Of a stretch of DNA of 64,000 nucleotides, positions 1-12,800 are shown one piece after another. Position 1 is the first letter of the stretch. The number at the start of each line of letters is the position of its first letter. The position numbers and the translations under genes are program-made. The DNA is taken from assembly GCF_026151205.1 (NCBI RefSeq), contig NC_087072.1:16445669-16509668 (forward strand). The letters are read 5' to 3'. The notes below the pieces were generated by a model. That model searched no databases. It saw nothing but the letters and a program-made list of their open reading frames with translations, and had not been told where the DNA came from. Source of the DNA: Bolinopsis microptera (lineage: Eukaryota > Ctenophora > Tentaculata > Lobata > Bolinopsidae).

Positions 1-940
1 TCTACAATAAGTACAAGTTGGCCTCTATTAAAGCAAAATGTACTGACGACATCAGCAGAAACCTGGACATTCTCTGCCAGAAAGGAGCATCGTCATGGCT
101 TACCGCTTTACCGCTGGAGGAATTCCACTATACGTTATCAAAGCAGGAATTTTCCGACGCCGTCCTGATGAGATATAAACACCCAATCAGAGACAGACCG
201 CAGATATGTGCATGCTCTAAAGCGAACACCATAGACCATGCACTATCCTGTGCTATGGGAGGTTACAGGGATATGCGGCACAACCAGATCCGCGACCTAG
301 AAGCCAGTCTCCTGGAAGAGGTATGCAAAGACGTTCGGACAGAACCAAAATTGCTACCTCTTACAGGAGAAACCTTCAAACTCAAGACGACTAACACCCG
401 ACCAGATGCAAGGCTGGACATCACGGCAAGGGGGGTCTGGAACACCGTGGACAAGACGTTTTTCGACGTTCGAGTCTTTCATGACGGGAATAAAAGCAAC
501 AGTGGGCCCATTGACAAAGTGTTTCAGAAACACGAGACTGAAAAGAAACGAACATATAACAGCCGGGTCCTGGAAGTGGAGAAAAGCACATTTACACCCC
601 TCGTTTTCTCCACCAGCGGAAGCATGGGGAAAGAGGCTGAAGCTTTCCATAAGAGAATCGCAACACTCATATCAAACAAAAGGGGAACACCCTATAGTGA
701 TACGATTTCTCACATACGCCGAAAACTCCGCTTCTCAATCCTCCGCACAACCCTCGCCGCCATCCGAGGACACAGAGGAAGAGCAGTCCAATGGTGCGAC
801 GACACGAACAGCGACATCAACCTCATACCAGGATGGACTAGTAATATGTGTTGATATTATCTTTATATTTTCAAATTGTATTGTATATAATAATTTTACA
901 CTTTGACCGTTGGGAGCGGTACCGTCAATAAATTCGATTA
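1..940 (+). mobile_element. 3' end of a retroelement: zinc-knuckle plus nuclease-like C-terminal module
   Basis: The frame is open from the window edge to a stop at 852-854, so this is the C-terminal part of a longer protein. It carries a C-x-C-x7-H-x4-C cluster (CACSKANTIDHALSC) followed by a conserved GG...RHNQIRD segment. Then come acidic stretches (RPDARLDI and FFDVRV) that resemble the core of a PD-(D/E)XK nuclease. This zinc-knuckle/nuclease module recurs at the C-terminus of reverse-transcriptase polyproteins in many invertebrate genomes; that assignment is from memory of the family and the exact clade is not resolved. The 85 bases after the stop are AT-rich and include an AATAAA at about 927, consistent with a 3' end. 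The element abuts a GPCR exon and probably lies in, or replaced, that gene's upstream intron. Confidence 0.6.
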
Positions 941-948
941 ATCCTCAG

Positions 949-1617
949 GTTCTACGCAGTGCCTAGCCTAATAATGTGCTCGTTCGGCTGCCTCTCTCAA
1001 GTGACGACCTCTGCCCTGGCCATCGTCCGTATGATCTCAATATTCTGCCCATTTCTCCACATCCCCCAGGGGGTGTTCCTCTCCTACATCACTCTCTACT
1101 CCTTGCTTATGGCTGTCAACAACTTCGGGTTTGCTTTCTGTCAGTTTTTGGAACTCACCCCTTCGGTACGTTACATTATTATTCTCACGGTGGACTGTTG
1201 CTACTGGTTGAACATCGCTCAGTGTATCCTGGGAATAGTAGCTTCATTTTTGACCACAGGCAGAATCTTCTCCAAGAGAGGAGCTGAGGCTGACTCGAGA
1301 ACAAGAAGCTGCTGGATCATCCTTATCATGAATCTTCCTTACTGCCTGTCAGCCATCAACTTTATCTATCCAAGACTAATCTAGCAAGATATGGATATGT
1401 TTATCTGACCTTCGTCATCGTACCGTGTTTCACGTCCATGTTGAATCCGATAGTTGTTGTATTTCTTAACCATAAGATCAGAGTATTCACATGGTCGTTG
1501 CTACAAGGAAATGGCGTACGCGTGGGTCCCGAGTATGAAACAAACTCCTCCAGGGTGACTACACGGATGAAGAGCAGAGAGGAGGGAAACCGGAAGCCAT
1601 TCAAGTGCATACTGTAA
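949..1617 (+). pseudogene. Rhodopsin-like GPCR, 3' exon (TM3-TM7) with a frameshift
   Basis: A plausible acceptor (CCTCAG, ending 948) opens a frame with four hydrophobic segments. TM3 ends with LAIVRM at the place of the E/DRY motif. TM4 follows the PF...GVFLSY segment, TM5 begins YIIILTVDCC, and TM6 contains WIILIMNLPYCLS. That frame stops at 1382-1384. TM7 is present, but in another frame: from about 1375 the codons read YGYVYLTF, then MLNPIVVVFLNHKIR, matching the NPxxY region and the start of helix 8. That frame ends at 1615-1617. No intron fits between TM6 and TM7, so this is either a one-base indel (pseudogene or sequencing error) or a short unrecognised junction. Exons for TM1-TM2 would lie left of the window, beyond the retroelement tail. 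It belongs to the orphan rhodopsin-like class; no ligand can be inferred. Confidence 0.65.
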
Positions 1618-2530
1618 ATAGCCGAGGACCATTAGTGAAATATTAATGAGGTTGACTTCCACTCTTCCAGCAGCGATTTTCGATAAGCGGACCGAATACC
1701 TACCCGGACCCCCAAACTGTATACTCCTGATAGAGATTCGTTCCAGTGGGAAATAGGAATCGAGTCCGTTTGGAGGACTGAATATCTACCACTATGGTTA
1801 CTGTAATAACCATATTAAACGGTATATGTGAACGTCAGCATGCAGGACACTAGACAGATTTTATCCGTATTTGGTATTAACTATTATCAAGTGTACTTAT
1901 TAAATGTTTATGAGCCATTAGACCCTCTGGGCTCTGACCCTACCAGCTACCAGCTATACCTATACGCCGCGTGAGGTGTCACGTGACACGATACAAGATG
2001 CAGTCTTTGACCCTAGCTATAAGACGTTACGTAACGTGTTACATGATTGGAAATATTGAATGTGACTATCTCTCATTCACTTGCTTTGAAGAAGCCAACA
2101 CATACGAAAAGCAATTTCTTATGAAAGGAGCAATTTCTTATCTAAGGATACCTTTTATACAACTCGATTAATTAATGAACTTAAATCCGGCCAGCATTGA
2201 TGAGATCCCACGATGGCACGATTTCTTCATAGCTCATCATTGACAGGGCTAGCTATGATTTGTCAAAGGATGATTGTGTATTGTTTATTGGAATTTAATT
2301 TTGTTCATCGTTTTATCTTGCTACACGATGCATATCCTTTTTACGCGCGAAAAAGTATATGCAAGTTTTAATTGTGTCTTATCGTATATATTTGATAATG
2401 AAACTGAAAGCTGTTTTATCCTATTTTGATCAAAGTATTTACGTGCTGCTTATATATATTTATCAAACAAACAAGCGTGCTTAATCAATTTTTACATACA
2501 CTGGAACAATTTGAGATTTTTTCTAAAACA
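1618..2530. other. Non-coding stretch
   Basis: AT-rich sequence after the GPCR fragment. I see no credible exon, RNA gene or repeat here. Confidence 0.5.
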
Positions 2531-2547
2531 TTTAAGGATTCTAAGTC

Positions 2548-3044
2548 TCTTGGCCTAACTGGACGGATGGCCTAACGCCTAAAACCATGAATTAGGCCAT
2601 GAGACCAGTTAGGTCAAGCGACCGTTTTGAGGTCTGATGGCCTAATACTACTTTAGATCAGAGTTTAGGCCACCAGTCCACTTAAGGTCGCATATAACTG
2701 GACTGAGTGGACGGATGGCCTACAGTGTGATGCGAACCGTTTGATATATTCGATATTTTGTTGCAATGAAATATGTTATTGATTTGATTATCATAAATTA
2801 ATTCTATTTTAATAAGCTTGTTGTATCACTATCTAATTCTAAATAAACATATATACAGTGTGGGCCAAAAGTCAGTACACATACGTTGGGTCTTATACCT
2901 CCGCCGTGTTTTATATTTGAGAGTTGTTGCTTTGCAGATGGCATACTGTACCTACTTGTGCACCCCGACGCGCACAGATGGGACCTCCTTTGGACGTTTT
3001 TATTGCTTATTCTGATAGGAAACCTTTTGTAGCCGAATGAAAAT
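2548..3044 (+). repeat. Dispersed repeat, copy 1 (TTAGGCC cluster plus GATGGGACCTCC block)
   Basis: From 2,548 to 2,726 the motif GGCCTAA or its complement TTAGGCC recurs in both orientations, including GACCAGTTAGGTCAAGCGAC. About 240 bases on, 2,960-3,044 contains CAGATGGGACCTCCTTTGG followed by TGTAGCCGAATGAAAAT. The same two blocks, in the same order but inverted, occur at 20,683-21,100. The 85-base second block differs at only a few positions between the copies. At 2,856 a TA is followed by CAGTGTGGGCCAAAAGT, which looks like the start of a mariner-type terminal repeat. I did not find its partner. Confidence 0.6.
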
Positions 3045-3396
3045 TATAATTTTTTATTAGACTTATCAATAATGATACAGTCCGCTTTTAAATTGTTTAA
3101 TTTACATGTACAATAAAAATGTTGTGTCTTTACGTTATGTAAGTTTGACAAAGCAATAGTTTAAATAAGTATCTTTGTAAAAAGATTCACAAAAAAATAG
3201 AAATTTTGGTGATTGAAACAGTCATAACTTGAGTAATTTTTATAGTAGAATCATGAAAATCTTTCTAGCCGATATCTGTGAAAATTGCCAACGCGCTGGT
3301 TTTAAAAGCCGCGCACAAATGACACATTTGCGTTTGATTGTACGAACGAAACTGTTTGCGGAGTAAAATTCTAATTCTGCTTGTATTATTGCGTGA

Positions 3397-4806
3397 CGTC
3401 AAATAAAAGAAAACACACTGGAAAAAGATGATGTTAAAAGAAGTCTTAAATTGCTGAAAAGTAAATACATTATTTGTAGTATCGACAAAGCTTCTGGTAA
3501 TTTTTCATTTATTTGTAAAAAGTTTTATGTAAAAACTCTTGTCAATGAAATGGGTTTTGATCCTAATACTCTAGAATGTATAGGTAATGATACATATAAA
3601 CCCTGTAGCGAAGACGAGACTCATTATGTCAATAAAATATCTGAGAGTCTAAAGGAGAGATTTAATGTACAAGTTGAAGATAAAAACTTGCGACTAGCAC
3701 GCATCTTCTGGAACCCTAAGCTTCATAAGAACCCTTACAAGGCGAGGTTCATTGCAGGTGCCCGTTTTTGCGTTACGAAACAACTTAACGTCCAAGTTAA
3801 CTGTTGTCTGAAACTTTTGAGGAAATACTTCAAGAAATACTGCGAGGCAATCTACAACAACAGCGGTATAAACATGTTTTGGAGCATAGATTCCTCAAGT
3901 GAATTCCTTGAAGCTATCAAAAATAGCGATGTTTATAATATACAAGTATATGATTTTACTACTCTTTATACCAGATTAGACTTGATTGAAGTAGAGAATA
4001 TGATTAATGAAGTTGTTGATTTAATATTTTCAGACCGTAATAGATATATTTGTATTTCTAAAAGAGACAGTAATACATGTTTCTTTTCCAATAAAACCTA
4101 TGATTCTCATGCCTGCTTTAGTCAAGATGACCTAAAAGAGGCTGTTAAATTTATTATTTATAACACTTATGTCGTCTTCGGTGGGATTGTATTCATACAA
4201 ACCAAGGGTATTCCTATGGGTGGAAATTCAAGTTCCCCTATAGCTGATCTCACTGTTGGCAAAAAGGAATTTAATTATATGAAACGTTTACTTCAGGAAA
4301 AGAAAATGGGATTAGCAAAGATATTATCCAATAATAAACGATATGTTGACGATTTATCTATTATTAACTACCTTTACTTTCATAAATTGATTAAAGATAT
4401 TTATCCTAATTCATTGGAGATGGAGCGAGCTGGTTCCAATAATAAAATCATTAACTACCTTGATTTAAATATTAATATTTCCACAGAAGGACTAGAAATA
4501 TCAGTGTATAACAAAACTGATGATTTTAATTTTCATGTTGTATCCCTTACATTTCCTCACAGTAACATCCCAACCGAGGTTGGCTACAACGTTTTTTCAA
4601 GTCAAGTTCTTAGATATGGTAATGTTTGCACTAGATTGGATATCTTTACCTCCCATCTTCACAAAATATTCAAAATTCTAATTGATAGAGGATATAGCCG
4701 TGATAGACTGATTAAAGGCATTAAACGTTGTCTGAGGAAATATGATAACGTTTTCAGGAAGTTCGGTATTCTAGATGACCGTAACATTATTAAAGAACTC
4801 CCCTGA
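3397..4806 (+). mobile_element. Penelope-like element reverse transcriptase, 5'-truncated
   Basis: Open from 3,397 (first possible internal start near 3,451) to the stop at 4,804-4,806, about 470 codons. The motifs are those of Penelope-like elements (PLEs): DKASGNFSFICKKFY near the N-terminus, WNPKLHKNPYKARFI, motif A YDFTTLYTRL, motif B TKGIPMGGNSSSPIADL, catalytic RYVDDL, YLDLN, and the C-terminal FPHSNIP...GYNVFSSQVLRYG block. PLE proteins are reverse transcriptases that prime at nicked or telomeric ends; many carry a GIY-YIG nuclease after the RT. Here the frame stops right after the RT thumb, and no GIY-YIG is visible in the following 150 bases. This copy is therefore endonuclease-lacking, has an N-terminal nuclease missing through 5' truncation, or is 3'-truncated. 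The RT core itself has no stop or frameshift. Confidence 0.9.
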
Positions 4807-5900
4807 TATCTTTTGATTTATTGAAACACGGGTACTAACTCTGCTAAACTGAACAAATTCTGAAACTTAGGTGAATAAGTGTACAACGTGCTAAACCGAA
4901 GTTCAGACTGACCAGTGAAAATGGGCGAGCGTACCAAGTGTCATTTTAATTAGAAGTTTTAGTCAGTGATTTATTATTGAAGCTTGTAATTACAATATCT
5001 AATGCTCCTATAAATACTTTAATTAATTGTTTGTCCCGTTATTCTTTTTCCTTCCTCTTTTCCTTGTCATCCCCTTTAGTTTTAAGATTCTTGCTATAAA
5101 TGGCTACAGCTAACACTATTAATGCTAAGTACCAAACAACAAGTGGGAGGTGGATCGTTGGTACCATTAAATCGATTTAACACCGCAATTCCAGTCGCAA
5201 GCCTGGGACCACTACTAGCATAGTCACAACATCTACAAAGCTGCCATATAGCCTGACTGACAATTTTCTCGACTGACTGACAATGTTTCTTCTTTTTCCC
5301 CATTTAGAATACAAAGATTAGTACATTTTAGCTTATGATTAATATTATATTTTTACCTATAGTTTACTTAGATTTGACATTAGTTGTGGTCGCGAACTTT
5401 CTTCTCACCTTTGGTTTTTTGTCTTGGAGAGCATCATTGTATAGCCAATACACAATACCTTCATTATTCCATTGTATAGTTTATTCTTTCATCTAAACTT
5501 GATTAGACCATAATTATAAGACTCTTAGCTGTTAGCCTACCGTTCGCGAGGAGGGCTAAAATAATATATCTGGTATAACTTACATTTTGAAACTGGGACT
5601 GAAGGTCGGGGTGTTACTATTTCATATTTTGTTTTATTTGGTTGTTATTTCCATTTTATTATTATTCATAAATTTTAACGTTTAACTTTAACAAGCAAGT
5701 TTGGACGCCAGAAAAGACTGTGGACTAATTGATCACTCGGTAAGTTTTTGGTTATTTGTACCTTTTTATCATGTAACAACATTTTGATTTCAGCAAATTT
5801 TAGTTAAAGAGTAAATCAAAGTTTTAGTTAACAAGTTACCAATTATTGAACTCAACTACACTTAGATTCGGTGTTTAGGATTATATTAGTTAATATTTCC
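4807..5900. other. Non-coding stretch
   Basis: AT-rich sequence between the Penelope-like RT and a LINE remnant. I see no gene. Some of it may be 3' sequence of the Penelope-like element. Confidence 0.4.
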
Positions 5901-5904
5901 CGCG

Positions 5905-6396
5905 TTGGCAGCCGTTATAGTAGTAACACTAATACCATCACTAATACTATTTTCGACACCTTTCTGTGATGAAGATAATCATATTACATTAGACAAGTTC
6001 AAGAAACCATACAATGACGTTTTAGTAAAGCACCTTTTCGATGCGTTTCAGGGTATTGTTGTATATAAGGAACTCTTTTTAAAAGCGACAACAATGGAGG
6101 AAATAAAAAGTGGCAAGATTAATTCTCAGAAATCAGTAATTCAGTTGCAAGGGGAACTCTTGGACATTAAGATTAAAGAGCTAGATTCAGTCCAGGGAAC
6201 TGTTGAAACCGCTGTAGAAAATACTGTTCAAGCTGAGATTAGGTCTTACAGTGCTGCTGTGTCAAAAAACTCCCCCAGCTCTGCCTCCACGGCAGAGAAC
6301 TTGAAGAAAGATAAATTAAATTCAATTTCAGCAATGGCCAATTGGCTGACTATAAGGTCATGGCCTGAACAAACAGGCACATTTCTAGACAAATAA
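5905..6396 (+). pseudogene. LINE ORF1-like remnant (coiled coil)
   Basis: A 163-codon frame without a convincing start. Its middle is a heptad-rich stretch (VIQLQGELLDIKIKELD, then VQGTVETAVENTVQAEI) followed by RSYSAAVSK. This coiled coil plus SYSAAV pattern is typical of ORF1 proteins of CR1/L2-type LINEs, which bind element RNA. No RNA-binding or zinc-knuckle part follows and no reverse transcriptase is attached, so this is a fragment. The assignment rests on pattern only. Confidence 0.45.
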
Positions 6397-6875
6397 TTTT
6401 AGTGAGATTTAAATACCCACGGATCAAGGAATAGAAAATTTCTTGTAAATTGTAGGAATCAAATGGTTAGTAAGGTTAAAATCATTTATTCCATAAAAAA
6501 CACAGTCACGACTTGACCTTAATTCTGTGACTTGAACAAACATTTTACTCTGGAAAAGTCAACCAATTAGTGTCTAAACGTGTCTTTTAGCATTCCTCGT
6601 TAGCTTTATGGTTGCCTGCAGCTCGTACGGGAAGGGCTCCCCGTGGTGGTTCATGTAAACGTCTAGGGATTGCCTGCAACATGTAAGAGTATTAGTGTGG
6701 CCGTTGGTCTTACACAAATTCACCCGTAGGGCGCTTGGTAGATTTATTAAACGAATATGAATACAGTAGAATACTAAAATTTGCGTGATCTTATAAAATT
6801 TTGGTATGCGTAATAATGCTTTTAGTTTACATATTTTAGTTTTAATAATGAATAAATAATGACTGTAGTCTTCAC
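6397..6875. other. Non-coding; 3' flank of the minus-strand ankyrin gene
   Basis: No gene seen. It probably includes the 3' untranslated region of the minus-strand gene whose stop codon is at 6,876-6,878. Confidence 0.4.
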
Positions 6876-9800
6876 TTAAATATTCGCAGTCTTAATTTGT
6901 GCTTTGTTTACCTCTTTGTTTTTGTTCGAGCCTTTTATTAAATCGAAGTTACAGTTCACGAGGTTGATCCTTTGGGAGATATTAAATCCTGTCATAGGAA
7001 TTGGGTAAATCGAATCGTCCTCCTGAATAGGGCTTAGCAGTCCCACGAAAGCTGGCTCCTTCTTTATTTTGAGGGCAACTGTCAAGTGTGCAAGGGAACC
7101 CTCTACCTCGTATACGGATGCGGTCTGGGCTCCATGGTGATGCTGCCTGAGTAAAGGTGATAGTTGGTTTGCAAGACGTCATTAAATCTAAGTAATGTGT
7201 TTTAATGTGCATACTCATTGTTCATTACCTTAAGGTCAGTGTACTTAAATCGTACCTGTGGAGTATACCATGGAAATTTTCCGTGTCTATGCTTGAGATG
7301 GCCCTCGCTGCATAGCCATTAGGGCATGCTCCGTACAGCTGCACACGAGCTTGGATTGCCGCTAACGTTGCTTCAAAAAGTTCCTGCGATTATTGCATGA
7401 ACTTGAAATAAGTACCGATTACAATTTGATTTCTCATTAAAACTCATTAATCTATACCGAAATCATTATCTTATCCCAATTGCCAGCTAACCAGTCTGAA
7501 ACCTACCACTGGCATTCCTTTTTTTTGTGGGATTCCGCTGTCAATCATCCCCTGGTCCTGATCGTCTTTAAACAAAGGAAGCGTGGATCCTAAAGGTGGA
7601 AATTTTGTTGTGTTCACGAAACCCATCAATGTGTTCCAGAGGGTTAGCCAGCTTTTCAGACGATTTTCAGCTGTTATGTGGCGGTCATCAACGGATATAA
7701 GGTAATCATAACATTGTTGGGCCCAGTCAGCTTCGTTGTAGAACCTAAATGAACCATATAACTATAAGTAAATTGTTATACCATGTCAAAGTTCTCAGAT
7801 TTTTGAACGTTAGGTTCGACTAACTATTATTCGACGTCAATACATCTCCTTATTTGCAGGACAAGTTTTGGGTGGTTGTTTTATGCGTACTTCCAGTTAG
7901 TTAAAAAATTTCGTCTTACCCATTCTCTCTCATGACACACTGTACTTTCGGGGAAAAGAATGTCCGTGTTTGCCGGATAGACATTTGGTCCTTTCCTCCC
8001 GCATCTAACATGGATCTAGTGAGGTTAGTGGCTGGTCGATGAGTCACTGGGTCTTTGGTATCTGCTGCTACTTGCCAGGCTGTCGGATTTACTCCAGGGA
8101 TTCTTCCCGAGTACGTGAACGTCCTCAGCCTGTTTGTTATTGCTTCATTTATGAAAATATGGGAATTTACAAATATATTTGCTTTCAATGTAACCAAAAA
8201 TATATTCCTCCCACTCTTCTAAGTTAGTAGAAACAAGTATCTGAATGTTTACAATGTTACGTGCCCTACGTGATCAGATAAACGTAAACCTGTTCAAGTT
8301 GTGGGTATAGTCAAGAAGACTCCAGAGGGGTTTGTCACAGACTTGTGGAGGGTTGTAGAATACAACCCCAAACAATTTGTTCATTTCTTCGTGGTATTCA
8401 TTTTTGTTTAGGAAACTATCGTACTTCTCTCCGAACGTCATGTACGCTAGTTCCTGTCTCCAAACCGCAACTCGCTGGACAGGGTAGTGCTTGTCTATCA
8501 GAGACCTGCAATTTCAATTGTTTACCAGCTCTAAATCCACACCAAAAAGTTGTTTTTTCGTGTCGATAAGAATTTTAGTGTCCGGATTTTAGTATATGGC
8601 ACTAAAATATTCAATCGTATAATATGAACTATCAATTGACTCACCGATATCGTTGTGGCAAACTAGAATTAACTCCTTTTAGTCTTTCTTGGCAGTTGAT
8701 CCTAAAAAATATCCTTGACTTGAGCACAGTAGCGATTATATTTGATTGTGAGTACAATTTAAACAACTGACGCCAAGCTTCTTTTTAAAAGAATATTGCT
8801 TGTTTTATGTCGCTCACCTAAGTTGTGTAACTTTTTCAAGTGCTAGTAACGTCAGTCTTGGAACCTTAGATGTCTGTTCCCTTTGTTTTTCTCTCTCCAG
8901 ATAAAACTTGTTTCTCACTTCCTCTACAGTTTTAAGCTCTTTGACTGTTTTCCAGTGCTGTTTGGCAAGCTGGATTAAAGTTTGAGGTTCTCCTTTCATT
9001 CCAGTCGTCACTCTAGGGTGACTTTTGCCGTCAAAGGATGAGGCTACAACGTCAAGACCACGCCTTTTCAGCTCGTTGAGAACGTACTCGGTAACCGCTT
9101 TGTCGATTTCACATCCCAAGTCAGTGGCAGCAGGATACCAAAATACTGGAAGTGAAAACATGACATTTGTAGTTATTTGAATATTTCGATCGGAATATTG
9201 AGCAATTTCAAATCGAAACTTATGAATAATACATGTTAAAATCTAGAATATTCTCCAAAATGTATTATTCTTACTTGGAAAATATGTCACGTCACTTGCT
9301 TCCCTCATTACGTCTGCTAAGGTGTAGATCATAATAGTGCAAGCTTTTATCAGCGTGTAGCTGTATGCATCTTCTCGACTTTGTCTCAATGCTTCAATTA
9401 GAAACGTGCCACTAAGACCTGTTTGGGTTAATGATGTTCGTAATGAAACATAGTATGAAATTATATTTAGTTACATAAATATACTATTTAATGAAACTGT
9501 CATTTAAGGACTCAAATTTTAAAATAGGTGATTTAATTCTTCTCTTATTTTAACCTAATCTATCAACAATTGTTGTTGGGCAGAAATTGTAGTTTGAGTT
9601 TCTGCATGGTAGAACATCTCCTCGAGAGAAGGTAAGTAGTGGAAAATCCCCCATGTGTCGAGCTTCCTTTACAAGCTCCTCTAGTTTAGATCGCAGATCC
9701 CTGATTGATTTGGGCAAGCTTTTCTTTATCTCCTTAATGCCCTGTTAGTATAGTGACAATGGGTTAAGAACCAGAAGTTAGCTGTTAATTGTGTAGGCAA

Positions 9801-12800
9801 AATTCGGAATAATGTGCTCTTGTCTTATTTACGAATATCATTGAATTAGCTATTAATAAAAGTTTTACTACATACCTCTACTCCAGAACAGAAATATTGC
9901 CTGATAACTTGTAAGACCTCTTTTAGGATATTTGGTTTTATTTCCACTTCCCATACGCGCATGAAACAATCGAACCGGTCGATTTCAACAACAATTCCTT
10001 TTGGTGGTTTGAAAGGATCTTCTGCATACTGTAAGATAAAATGATTGCTACAATCTTTTATTAAACTGTTTATCACAATGAGCTGAACTTTGATTTGAAC
10101 CAAGAATTAACAATTCATTTATCATTAACATTAATTATTCGCCAAACTTTTTACTTAAAAACTTTGTTTGGAGCTCTAACCTGACGTTATATTACAAAGC
10201 AGTATAATTGAATCTATTGAACGAATTGTAAATACCTGCAGGAATGCTGCCATCTGACAGTATAGCATAGCTAAGTCCTCAGCCCTTGGGGTCTCCTTAT
10301 AGGCATCTGTCTTCGTTATGTGGATTGAAGCCTTTATGACCGGATTCTCTACAGAGCCGACCATCGAAGCGTCTGCGTGAGCCACAAAACCTGGCCCACT
10401 TAATGCGTCTTTTCTAATAACACCTGAACGAACTCTATTCATTTTTGTCACTTCTAATAGAAAGGTTTTTGATTAAAATATTTCCCGCACACACTACTGT
10501 CAACATAAAAGACAATCTTACCAAGCCCCTCCTGGATGAGCACTAGATCTTGATAATACTCTGGCATCACTAGATGTGTAAGGGTTGTTACAGCTTGTTT
10601 TCTCTGCTCAGAGAATATTTCTGAGTCGTCAAAAAGATGTGAGTCGTTGATATCTCCCACGGATTCATCCTGAATATTGCTCTTGATTGATATTCGAATA
10701 TTTTTAACCTACTACCGCGCCGTACCAGCTAATTCGATTTCATTGAAATTTAAACTCACAATAAAGAATATAATAGTGAGATATAAATAAAAATTAATCT
10801 AAACAATTTAATCTAACATAAACACAGTTTCCTGGAGAAGAACATAAACAATCGGTAAATCATAGACATGTATCCAGCATTAATAGTTTAAGTTATGTAT
10901 CTGAGCATTTTTAGATTTACCTCGTCTTGATCTTGTACCGGCGTATTTATATGTTGAACACTGGCTGCTTCAGCCACTGTTCGGAAACCCAATGCAGCAG
11001 GTACTTGACTCTTCTTCAACAATGCGTTGTTAATTGTTGAAGTAAACTGTACGGATGTCTCAGATAAATATCTCATGTCGCTGCAAATAAGGCAATAAAC
11101 ATTCAACGCCTTAATGAGTAAATTTAGTGTAAAAAGGGCGTTAAATAATTTAGTTTATTTAAAAAAATTTTTAACATGAGTAAGGGAATCATGTATTGAG
11201 TAAGGGAATCATGTATTGCCTTTTTAATCTTAGTTTATGAGAGTTAAATTCAGTGATGGTTAGTGTCTCGCGATTTTGCATACATTTCATTAAATCAACA
11301 ATCAAAGATTGCACACGAACCAACTTTGGTAAAATTTGATATCATTTGGATAGAAACTAGAATTATTACTTACTTATCTCCGTTAATGTTGTGAGGGTTT
11401 AAGAGGTAATATGGTCGCGACCGTATATCCTTGAGATTTACTGCATAACTTATCATCGCACCAGATTTGTACCGACGGTGTTCTAAAATGTATTTTATTT
11501 ACCAAGATAAAAACTTCATTTTATTGGTTAATCTAAATTTAAAACGATCAAGTTAATATTTATCCGTTTTTTCTCAAATATATTGTGGTTACACAATTAT
11601 AACAAGAATAAAAGTAAATTTGCTTTTATCGAAATTACTTCTCTATGGGAGTAAGGAATGGTCAGAAGATGTGATGGTCCCGTCTCGTTTGACAAAACTC
11701 AACATATAATATTAAATGGCAATCAGCAAAGTTCTCATAGATGCTCAAATATAAGAAAAATGAATTGAATTTTTTAATGTGAATAAACTTTATCTACATA
11801 TATCTTCAGAACAGTTGAAGATGGCGGCTTCAAGTTACTTTATAGGGCTGGATTTGTCTGATAGCGGTTAGTTTAAATAGTTATACACTTTTTTATACCT
11901 CTCAACATTCTCAAATCGTTGTTTAAACTTTTTAAAATATATTTGTTAAGATTATGATTGATGAATAATTTATATTTTATGTTACTGGTTATTAATGCCT
12001 CATCAAAATATTTTCCAGGACTTCAAGACGAGTCGCGGTAAGCCACATTTATAAACTATTGAGAGTAAATTTATAAGACAAACCTGCATACTCTTGCCGT
12101 TTTGCAAGCTGTCTCGAATATAGATACGCCGATTTTGAGTCACCGTCATCTGCCTTCCGTTTTAGGTTTCTCATGTAGCCTGTGCTACGTTGCTCTAAAG
12201 CCTCTGATTCATTATTATAGTCGAATTCTTCAAGACAGTACTCTGTTGGAAAGTATTTGATTTACTGACTATGATTTTTAACTCAATGAAATTGAATTTT
12301 TGTACAAAGCACATGCTTATGCAATTCAGGCCAGGTAAACTCCAATATGAAACTGTATTACCAAGAAAAGTCTAATAATAAATTTTATTGCAATACGAAC
12401 AAACCTGTAAAATCAGAGGGGTACAGATAGGTAGGAACCAATACAGAATTTAATTTCCCCATCCTCTCAAGGTGAGCAAACTCTTTCTGCTTCACTTTCT
12501 CATAAGACTTATGACCCGGGTATACAGCAGCTCCCACTCCGTTGACTATCCCCGCCTTGCACTATAGTATAATACATATGTTTATTAGACAGTGGGATAT
12601 TCCAACCTGCTCTCTGAGCGTAGGGTAAAAATCATGCCCAATATGACATGTTGATCGTTGCAACAGTCATAACCAGTTATATTTATGACCAACTCTTTCA
12701 TTTTTTATTTCAGAAACCAAGATTTAGAGCTAGAGGATACTAACAATAACAACGGTAAACCTATTTTATTTTTTTAGCTGACATATATATATATATATAT

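Noticed and set aside
11178-11217. Tandem duplication of a 20-base unit GAGTAAGGGAATCATGTATT
   Set aside because: Real, but only two copies in intron sequence; no functional implication.
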